From: Citrus sinensis
Taxonomy: Eukaryota; Streptophyta; Magnoliopsida; Sapindales; Rutaceae
Direction: 5' to 3'
NCBI RefSeq assembly: GCF_022201045.2
Contig: NC_068557.1
Span: 4,836,001-4,900,000 of the forward strand
DNA length: 64,000 bases
A program made the position numbers and the translations under genes. Positions 10,488 to 20,839 of this stretch are shown here, one piece after another. Below the pieces are notes generated by a model, which saw only the letters and a list, made by a program, of their open reading frames with translations, was not told the DNA's origin and ran no database searches. The first letter of the stretch is position 1. Each line of letters begins with the position of its first letter.

Positions 10488-13400
10488 TTATTTACAGGCC
10501 TCATTATCCAAATTATCAGTCCTACTTTTGAAAAATTTACACAACATGACATACAACAGCAAGCTCAAAGCACTTGCCAAGGCCAAAACCCAGTAGTATA
10601 AGTCTAGTCGGGCTTCTTTCATATCATCTGAAAACCAGCTCCGTCCATTTCTTGAACTAGATAAAGCTTCAATCACTGTGATCAATAAGGCACTCAAAAA
10701 ACTTCCCACACCGAAAACACTTGTATACAAAGCAAAGCCCATTGTTCTCATTCTAACTGGCACCTCATTGTAGAAAAATTCTTGCATACCAATAACCGTG
10801 AAAATGTCTGAAATGCCTAAAAGAATGTATTGAGGTAGCAACCAAAAAATACTAAGTGGCACGGTTTCTGAATATTGTTGGTTCATCTCCAGCCTCTTTG
10901 TTTCAACAATTGCAGCTATGATCATGGCTATAATGGAAAGAAACATACCTATTCCCATTCTCTGCATTACAGTGATACCTTTTTCACAGCGGATTATAAT
11001 GTGTATGAAGGGAATCAAAATTTTGTCATACAAAGGCATTAGTAGTATTATCGAGACTGTAATAGCACTTTGAAGTGTAGCCGGTGGGATCTTGAAGTTG
11101 CTTCCAATATTCCTCTTCATTGTCATGCCTTGTTTAGTAAAGAATGTAGCAGGTTGTTGAAAAATTACTGCAAACATGAGTAGCATTGTCCATATGGGAA
11201 AAAGCTTCAGTACAACTTTGGCATTTTTAACAAGATGGTTGCCACTTTTGGGATACTCATCCTCATCCAACTCCTTACTGCTGCCCAATTTTTTATTACC
11301 ACAAAGAGGTTTTTGCTCTTGAAGCCTATCAGCAAAGTAAAATTTATTATCAGAATGCACATTAATTACAAAATGAAGCTGCCTAATAAGGTTGTATGCT
11401 CTTTTAGCCCTAAAGTATGAGTGAAATAGAGATTTTGAGTTTTTAAAAATTACTCAAAAAGTCACTATTTTATGATAAAATCTACTTAATTATTATCTAT
11501 TTTCTATATCATACATAAATTTTACTTTACAATTGAAAAGAAAATTTAAATACAACCGCTACAAAAAAACATGGTTGTTTTAAGTATTTTTTGATAAATA
11601 AAATTTGAGTAGATAGTGAACTTAAATTATAGGGACTAAAAGAGCATTTACCCCATCGAAATAATTAATTTCAAATTCAAACTTACTCAAGCTCCACTGT
11701 ATCAGAATTGTCAATGGGTAAGACGATTTTGCTGTTCTTCAATTTTGACGCAGCTGCTTTGATGGCTTGAACTATGTTGATCAATGACACAGTACACTTT
11801 AGAGTCTCATCTGACTTGTACCTATAGATCTGGCTTCCAAATGAGAAAAATGCTGTTGAAGTAACCATAGCAATTGTGGGAATGGCAAATCCCAGAACCC
11901 AACCAAAGGTATCTTGAATATAAGACATAACAGTGACACCCAAAAGGCTACCACTACAAACACCAAAATACCACCATTTGAAGAACAAGCTCTTCTTGTC
12001 CGATTTCTGATTGTCTGTTGTGGTTGGCAATTCGTCATCGCTGTCAAGTTGGTCTGCTCCAAATGCTTGCAAAGATGGATTATACCCCCCTTGACCTAGT
12101 GAAATCAAACATAGAGACCAAAATAGGAAAGCTGATGAAGAGCTTATCTTGTTTGTAGTAGACCATGCCCAAGAAAATGCCGTTGATGTCAATGCCACAA
12201 GTCCCTTAACAAAGAAAAAGTAAAAAATCATCGACTACTGAAATATTTCAAAGGACACAGTCACACAGCTAACATATAAATATCCACTTTTGCTTTTGGT
12301 TAACATTCATATTATAAATATAAATTTTAACATTTATATTAATATTAAAACATTATTTTAATTAGTGCTACAACTTGTTATCAATAATTTCAATATGATT
12401 TATTAATTGTTTATAAATTTTTTCCTTAATAAATACTACGATTTATTATGTGAGGTAGTATACCCACTTCTACAAATTTTTCTATAATGAATTACTTAAT
12501 TTTTCTACAACAAGTTACTTCAAAAATTTTTAAATGAAATGGTAGGCCCTGACTAAACTTAGTGGTGCAAGAAATGTGAGAAAGCAGTACTGATGGATAA
12601 TGATATGATTCCTATTATTGTGTAAAGGGAAAAAGTATTCGGCACTAAGGTACACGACCTTGCATGCTTTAATTAACTGTGATAACATGCATGTAACATC
12701 ATGAACATTGACGCATATGTTTCAATTAATCGTGATGATATTCATAAACACATAATAAACAATTAATACATGAATAAGAAATAGTAGGCAAGGGGCATAA
12801 AAGACTCCCCGCGAAAAAGGAAGGCCCACATCATTTTATTCAGTAGAATCAACGCTTGACCACAAAATTTTCCAGGCACTCAAATATATAACTTTAGAAA
12901 TTTTGTCGGAGTTAATGATCTATGACTAGACTTACCTACTTGTTAATGGAAAACGATAATATATTCGTGAATCGTGAGTCATCGTCCATGCGTATGCACT
13001 TAGCATGTTATATAAACAATCTTTCTGGAGACTAATTAAGGCAAGTTATTAGCCAGGAAATGGTTATATTAATGACAGTAAATAATAAGTGTTGAGAGTT
13101 AAATATTTTGTCATTTGAAGAGATATACCATTATAGAATTTTGTGTTGTTGAGTTTTGTTGTAGTGACTCTATTAGCAAACTGATCATTAAGAAGGAAAT
13201 AATGACATTGACACTTATCTCTACAATTTTATGATTCTCTTTTGTCCCATTTATGTTGAGATAAATAAATAAATAAAAATAACTATTTTTATAATTGAAA
13301 TGAGTGTTTTATATATATATTTAGAGAGAGAGAGACATAGAGACTGCAAACTTGAGTAGGTTATAGCATAAAACTATAATGAATAAGCTACAAAATTTAG

Positions 13401-13998
13401 CAGGCTATAACAAAAATGTTTAAAATTAAGGTGGTTGAAAGTAAAATTCACATAAAATAGTTCTAAACATTATTTTCATTTTAGACTTGGGTGGTGGACA
13501 GGGCCACCCTACAAACGTGCATGGTGCCGCCACGGCACAGAGTACTATGAAAACGGTAACAGATAGAGTAGTAAAACATTATAATTGCAGGAGGAAATGT
13601 CATTTTTCCTTAAGAAGAAGAGAAGAAATTAAGGTGACTAACCACAACATAGATGAATGAAAAGGCAAGAATGGTGGAATATCGATCCCAGTAAGAGTCA
13701 GCAAGTGGTGCCAATACCAGCGGCAGCATCGATGTGAAGCCACACCAACTGTTAACAGTCTTTGCTGCTGAAGAGTTGCTCATTTTCACAACATCCGTGA
13801 GGTAAGTTACCAGATTTGATGCCACCCCTTTGAACGCAAACCTCTCCTTACCAGCTATCACTACACATTAACAAATAAAAAAAAATGAATTATAAAATAT
13901 ATATAGATATCGAGATATAGTGTTTATATTAACCTAGAACAAATAATGATGAGAGAATCAGTACCTATGAGCATAATACAAGATTTACTTAGCCCCAT
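10488..13998 (-). CDS. NRT1/PTR family (NPF) transporter, NPF5-like
   Basis: Four exons on the minus strand: 13965-13998, 13643-13860, 11687-12204 and 10488-11409. All introns are GT-AG, and the joined frame is 1692 nt, 563 residues. The protein is a major-facilitator carrier with about 12 membrane spans, of the family that moves nitrate, peptides, hormones or secondary metabolites with protons. Family signatures are [12 protein letters not shown] after the first span, a [16 protein letters not shown] block in the middle, and an [11 protein letters not shown] block near the C-terminal spans. The N-terminus is very short ([10 protein letters not shown] then span 1). The ATG is supported by an in-frame TAG 24 nt upstream and by the phase of the 34-nt first exon. 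The proton-coupling ExxER motif reads AxxER. Substrate cannot be told. NPF5 placement rests on remembered similarity and is moderately sure. It ends 63 bp from the copia 5' LTR. Confidence 0.9.
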
Positions 13999-16833
13999 GA
14001 TTAGTTTCTGTTGGGCTGGTCTCTAGTCTTCTAATACGAGAACGGAATATGAGTATTTAAGAATAGGAAGAGAGCATAACAACAACAGGATGTGATTATA
14101 TCATTATCTGTTGCCAAAGCCACTTCAAAGTTTCGGCCAGCATTGGCTCTCCCTTGCCTTTTAAAAGGTTAATTTAAAGGCTTGTCTCCGAATGGAGCAC
14201 TAGACAAATCAATCAATCAATCGATCACTAAATAAAGTTGCGCAACGATAGCTTGCATTATTTAAGAACGATAAAAGATTGATGCCCCCACTTTCAGTTG
14301 GAAATGTTGTCACACTGGCATGTTATCGAGGAGCTAGCTTAACAAAGAGTGTCGACATATATTCTATTAAAGGATATGAATTTAGATATTCGGTGTTGAG
14401 CTGTGCCATAACTTTTTAATTACAATCTTTTATAACACTTGTATTTATAACATTATATAATTAAAATTTAATTAAATATTAATTTTTATATAGCAAACCG
14501 CATATCATTGGCTGTATTATAAAATAAAATAAAAAAACTTCCCAGCATTAAATTTAAATTCGGCTTATATATTATGAATATTAATTTAGATATATAACAA
14601 ATTCACACATGCCACGTAGCTGACATGTCTCGTCTTGACACGTGGCAGGTCCAGTTTTCTGCCAGGTCAGCCCACTAGAGTACTCGAAATATCGGCTAGT
14701 AATAATTATGACACCATTCTAGGAGAAATTCTACAAAGAGAAGAAAGATAAAGACTACTTATGCATGCAGTTGACGTCTACATTCCTTTGAGTAAAGCTT
14801 TTGAGTACTGTCCAAGATAGTTGCGGGGAATATTTAATTTCCATATTAATTTGCAATTTTTTTTATGGGTTAAAATTTCAAATTTAGCTCATGAAATTAT
14901 ACAAAATAAAATTAAGTTGGCGTAAATCTTAAGTGCTGATTGTTTCAGTTACTCATAACGTACGCTAGAAACGTAACTGTGCAAAGGGCAACTGAAGCTT
15001 TATTTTGCTTTACGTTATGGAGCTTTTATATGTGACAATTGCATGGCATTCGCTTATAACTGTAAAGCCCACGTGCAAACACACCACAGGCACACACTAA
15101 ACAAAGAGATACGAACAAGATCGCGGAATAATTACAGTGCTAGTTGACAAGGATCGCTTATACGAAGAAGAAGCAACCATCTTAAAATTACTAGACTGCC
15201 CTTAATCATGGACTCATAATTTGAGTTGATAACAAACGTGAACTTGTCATGCAAATTTCTTGGTGCTCCTAATGTGTACTCCTTTTCGACTGATTCTTGC
15301 CATTATATGGGTGTGCATCCGGACTTGTGCCATTCTAGTCAGCCTTATTGTCTAGACTTTGTCATGTTATAAAATAGTATGGACACAATCCTGCATAAGT
15401 TTACCTCTGATGGCATTATATAAAATCTCACGGGCCCAACTTGCACTAAAAAGCTAACTCCACGGTACATGAGATCTTACTCAAGCCTTATATACTTAAT
15501 TCAAGATCATTTCTCTTAGCCAATGTATTAATGTCCTTAAAAGCATTACATCTAGCGCTACAAGGCCTTAACTGGATGAGTAATGTGTAGGATTTTCTAA
15601 TTTGTCTAGATCGATCAAAGGATTTTTTTTTAATACACACACCATACACATAATTTTTATCAAGGTATCTGAGATACTAAATTATTTGACGAGAATTTGA
15701 ATTAATGCACAGCACAATTCAGATCAATATGTTATCAGAATTCTTAATAAACCCAAAATTATCATTATGAAGGAAAGTACATCTAACTATAAAAAACTAT
15801 AAAAGGAATAGATTTTGAGTGGTCTCAGTGCATACTCTCTCATCTATTAAATTCTTACCGTATCTTAAAAATCAATAAATAATAAAGTATCAATGATACC
15901 TCCTTGGATGGACATCTAGTTTATCGTTTTGAAAATTGCCTTGCTGGGGTAAAATTTGATCACGCAAAGGAGCTGTTTTCATGAAATATATACACGTTCA
16001 ATAATACCCGAGACTTTCTCCTAAAAGAATACGAAGCAAGGAATCTAAAAGGGTTAAAATGTCATTTGCCTTAACCATTAGCTTCTTGACGACTTCTCCG
16101 GAGCTGTAGCAAAGACTTATCAACTATACAAACATGGCTTCCGTTTAGTGGTTCACTGAGATGGATATCACTTGGCATATTGTATAGAAAGTACCACCAA
16201 TCACAGCTTCGACAAATAAACATGTGGTTATCTACGCAAATAGCATGCAAACCCCACTTCGCATCTCCACTTTGTTTGGTTTTTGTCTCAAAATTAAAGA
16301 CGTATCTTTTTATGCTACGTGGCCAATATACACTGTTCGGTTCTGCTTTGGATCCTACTCCCAAGCAGCAGATGCTTGATAATGAGCTAAGGCCTAACAA
16401 TTAATTGGACAAATAATAGAGCTGATATATACCTGTAGATTTTTTTGTCCAAGGTATCTTTCTCAGTTCTTTGTTTTTTCTTTTTAAAAAGAAAGAAACT
16501 TCATTGAAAGAGAAAAGCATTATTACAGAAAAGAGAGATTGAGACCACCACTGGAGAATTCTCTAGCCATCTCACAGAAGGTGATTAAAAAAACAGAAAG
16601 CCAGTTTATGACAAAATATATAATGGAAAAAAATGTGAAAAAAATATTGGTTTTGAGATGTTAAAAAAAATATACATTTTTCTTTTACATTTAACTTGCC
16701 TCCAAATCATAAGAGTTTGATAGCAAATTTTTTACATAGAAAATTAGGTTATGAAACAATAAAGTTGAAATACTACACCTAGATATATATTGAGAATTTT
16801 TCAGAACACTCTAATGAAGAGCTTTACTAACGT
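13999..16833. other. Intergenic DNA upstream of the NPF gene
   Basis: The first ~200 bases should hold the NPF promoter and 5' UTR on the minus strand. I see no certain TATA box. A 109-codon frame at 16071-16400 (minus) is not low-complexity (Cys and Trp present) but matches no family I know and has no exon partners. It may be a gene fragment. The rest is AT-rich, with nothing recognised. Confidence 0.35.
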
Positions 16834-18110
16834 AAAAGAAATTTAAAAAAGATGTTAGAAAAGAGAGAGAAAACTAGAAAAACTATTTAGAAGAGTAATA
16901 GTTACTAGAGTTTCATAAAGAAAGGATTACGTGCAAAGGAACAAGACTCCTATGCCCTAATTATAGTGCCAAAAAAGAAAAAAAAAGATTAAGAAAATGA
17001 TCTTGTTCATAAGTTACATAATAATATAGCTTATATCACACAGAAGTTGTATTAACAAACTCAAATATAATTTGGTAAACATAATTTTGAGTTGCTGAAA
17101 ACTATTGTTGAGTTAATATAAGTTACATTATAACGTAACTTACCAACACTAAGAAATTCTTATAAAGGAGAGTATGGTACAACTTAATCAAAATCACATC
17201 ACACGTATTAATTTTTTAATCTCATGCAGGCTATGATTAGTTCATATTAAATGTATGTGTACGTATTAAAATTTTAGTGGTTGATGCATGCATGATGTGG
17301 TGGTGCGATTGTCTTATGAGAAAGACATCCTAATAACCTTAATTTCATTGGAGTTCCAGCTTTTCGCTGTAAACGTTTACTTTAAAAACCACATATTTTG
17401 TGGATCAACTTGGGTTCCGTTTGTGATTGAGGTGATATATATTTTAAGGTACAACTGCCGTAGAAAAAAAGTTGTAACTATCAAATAAAAAGTTAATAAT
17501 ATAAAGTAAATATAAATTTTAAATAAATTAATTTTAAAAAAATTATTAAATATATAATAAATTTTTTAATATACAAGTGAAAAATCATATCAACATATAT
17601 TATAAGCTACAACAGCTAATGTTTACTAAACACTTTAGTGTTGTAGTTTTTAAGATATAGCTGCACAACCTCAATCCCAAATACACCCTTAATTGGGTGA
17701 TCTCGTTTCTCAATCCCAACTTTAAATGCAAAGATTACAATACAGATATTTAACTAAACAAGTATCTAATTTATCGTGCAAGCTAAAATAATAATATTAT
17801 TTTTGGCCGGCAATGATACTTTGAGAGCTTGAACCAATGGAATAGTGATTTGAAGTTTTAGGTTATTAGAAAACCCTAAAATTTAGAGCATTCAAAATGA
17901 AAGAAAATAAAAAGCTTTTGTCTTCTATCTCTATCCTTTACCTAACCCTTATATAGTGGTGTATATATACTAGGTTACCAACCGATAAGTACTATTATTT
18001 ATGAATAAGATATACAAACATATATAATATTAATTCTATCCTTCCCCTACCATTCTTATCATGCCTTAATGAAAATTCCAAAATAATCTACATAGCATAT
18101 TCTCAACCTC
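16834..18110 (+). repeat. Tandem duplication, copy 1 (contains a MITE)
   Basis: 1277 bp beginning AAAGAAATTTAAAAAAGATG and ending TATTCTCAACCTC. It is directly followed by a second copy with the same ends. Without the MITE at 17412-17687 and one 3-bp target duplicate it is 998 bp, matching copy 2 (1001 bp). The copies differ by scattered substitutions, a few per cent by eye. No coding potential or LTR signature is seen, so the unit is of unknown origin. Confidence 0.9.
17412..17687. mobile_element. MITE, Tourist-like, inserted in duplicate copy 1
   Basis: 276 bp absent from copy 2, where the site is uninterrupted (CAACTT-AATTGGG at 18684-18696). Inverted termini are GGGTTCCGTTTG...GATTGAGGT at the left and, on the reverse strand from the right, GGTGTATTTGGGATTGAGGT. 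The flanking repeat is CTT (17409-17411 and 17688-17690). Three-base target duplication and GGG-type ends fit PIF/Harbinger-Tourist MITEs. The family assignment is inference, but the insertion itself is directly shown by the empty site. Confidence 0.8.
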
Positions 18111-19111
18111 AAAGAAATTTAAAAAAGATGTTAGAAAAGAGAGAGAAAACTAGAAAAGCTATTTAGAAGAGTATTAGTTACTAGAGTTTCATAAAAGAAA
18201 GGATTACATGCAAAGGAACAAGACTCCTATGCCCTAATTATAGTGCCAAAAAAGAAAAAAAAAAGATTGAGAAAATGATCATGTTCATAAGTTACGTAAT
18301 AATATAGCTTATATCACACAGAAGTTGTATTAACAAACTCAAATATAATTTGGTTAACACAATTTTAAGTTGTTGAAAACTATTGTTGGGTTGATGCAAG
18401 TTGCATTATAACGTAACTTACCAACACTTAGAAATTCTTATAAAGGAGAGTATGGTACAGCTTAATCAAAATCACATCACGCGTCTTAAATTTTTAATCT
18501 CATGCAGGCTATGATTAGTTCATATTAAATGTATGCATACGTATTAAAATTTCAATGGTTGATGCATGCATGATGTGGTGGTGCGATTGTCTTATGAGAA
18601 AGACATTCGAATAACCTTAATTTCATTGGAGTTCCAGCTTTTAACTGTAAACATTTACTTTAAAAACCACATCTTTTGTGGATCAACTTAATTGGGTGAT
18701 CTTGTTTCTCCATCCCAACCTTAAAAGCAAAGTTTACAGTACAAACATTTAACTAAACGAGTATTTAATTGATCGTGCAAGCCAAAATAATAATATTATT
18801 TTTGGCCGGCAATGATACTTTGAGAGCCTAAATCAATGGAATAATGATTTGAAGTTTTAGGTTATTAGAAAACCCTAAAATTTAGAGCGTTCAAAATGAA
18901 AGAAAATAAAAAGCTTTTGTCTCCTATCTCTATCCTTTACCTAACTCTTATATAGTGGTGTATAGATACTAGGTTACCAACCGATAAGTACTATTATTTA
19001 TGAACAAGATATACATTAACATATATAATATTAATTCTATCCTTCCCCTACCATTCTTATCATGCCTTAATAAAAATTCCAAAATAATCTACATAGCATA
19101 TTCTCATCCTC
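18111..19111 (+). repeat. Tandem duplication, copy 2 (no MITE)
   Basis: 1001 bp, the direct neighbour of copy 1. It starts at the same AAAGAAATTT and ends TATTCTCATCCTC. It preserves the pre-insertion state of the MITE site at 18687-18689. Confidence 0.9.
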
Positions 19112-20839
19112 ACCTACCATATCTTTTTTTGCGCACAACATTACAATTTACAATATTGAATTCATAGGATATTACCACTTCCCCCCTGTTGAAATCATGT
19201 CACTTTTTTTCTTGTTGAAATCATATTTTACCAACTATTTCCTTAGAATTTTCATAATAACCATTTTCCCATAACTCTACAACTTTGTAAAAGAATGATG
19301 AGATAGGTCATTTGCTTGACATTTGTTATTAAAAATATTAAAATCCACATTTATTAAAATACAAATGTTCAAATATTCAAAGATAAAAATATCTAAGTAA
19401 TTATTAAAAAAAATTAACTTATTAACCCCAGAACAATATTTTATTATCTGTCATAACATTTTATTTTATAAATAATAAGAGTTTAGCATTACATAAGGTG
19501 AGACTCATGAAAGTTTAAAAAAATTAGACTATTTCGTTAAAATTATGACACTAGAGGGCAATGAAAATATTATGGGGTACATGGCAAAGGAGATTTCTTC
19601 CAAGGGAAAGTGACAGTCTCTCAAACAAAAAGCAGAAGTAAATGTAAAATAAAAAATGTGGTATTATAATTATTTATTTTTGGCATACTATAATTATTAT
19701 ATTAATTAGATGACTCATCTCGCATCAACTAATATTCGTGGAATTTTAGACGAATTTAATTATGCTTCCTAACTTTCAGGGGAAAAAAAAACTTTGTTTT
19801 GGAAAATCCTTCTTTTGTCAACTTTCTAGATACTAATGAGATGAAACGATAAGGATTCATGAAACAAATTCTTTTTTTTATTATTTTTTTAACTTTTTTT
19901 ATTTTTTGGTAGGTGTGATCTGAGTTCGGAATAATATATAGGAATTTTACAGCATCTTGAGTTATTCCAAGTTGACATGCGGCTCTCACTTGATAGTTGA
20001 TTGGCAATGTGTAACTTTTATTAAATTAAATTCATATTTTAAATTCTTTCTAATTAAGTCATGAATATAACTGAACCATCAATATGATCACGAATAATAT
20101 GATTGAGCTTTTTTCTTTGTAGAATTTTGCTGTGATGATTTTAAATGAGAAAAGATACACTTAAAGATTAAATATGCATATATCAAATATCTTTAGTATT
20201 AGTAGAAGATTTATATTTTTGATTATGTGTATACTTCAACTAATCATGATAATATGCATATATATATATATATAATGAACGGACAAGGAGCAATACTCCA
20301 GGGCACCAAAGACATTCTCAATTTATTTTTAATGATTTTAAAAATAAAATTTGCTTTCATTTTAGAGAAATTTTTAACGGCCGGGTCGGTTTTCAAGGGT
20401 TTTATGCGATCGTAGGTCGAGACCCATTAAAAATCAGGCCTCGGCCGCTGCCGTAAAACAATGGGCCGGGCTCAAGCCCTGGCAAGCTGGACCGTGCCAG
20501 ATCGAACCCAGACTTTTTTATGGGTTATCCCAGAGAGATGGCCTCACACTCTCTCAGTGAAATTTGAAAAGGAAAAAGATTGACCCAACGCGACAGTGCT
20601 TTCCCTTTTCATTCAGCGAAGGAATATATAATAATCAAACGGTCGAAATCTCATCACATTACTATCGCTCGGTCCACGTCAGCCAAAGTAAACAAAGTCA
20701 GCCATGACTCTATCTCGGCGGCGGTCTTCCCCAAGACCCCAGTCGAAGTGCGCGCCTTCTTAATTTTTACATAAAAAATGCATACATAACCCGATCAACT
20801 CACGCAGCTGACTTGACCCGAACCCGACCCAATCCCGCC
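19112..20839. other. Intergenic DNA and MTP12 upstream region
   Basis: AT-rich to about 20375, with an (AT)n run near 20257-20274. A GC-rich block at about 20379-20520 contains ATGGGCCGGGCT (a site II-like TGGGCC core) and short GGCC palindromes. It may be promoter of the downstream transporter gene or an old insertion. From 20560 the base composition becomes gene-like, consistent with 5' UTR. No open gene is seen. Confidence 0.4.

Noticed and set aside
16071..16400. 109-codon minus frame
   Set aside because: Composition is not obviously random, but I recognise no family, splice partners or promoter; left as a possible fragment only.
20813..20839. Upstream ATG of the MTP12 frame
   Set aside because: Weaker context than the ATG at 20840 and adds residues (MTRTRPNPA) not expected in the family.
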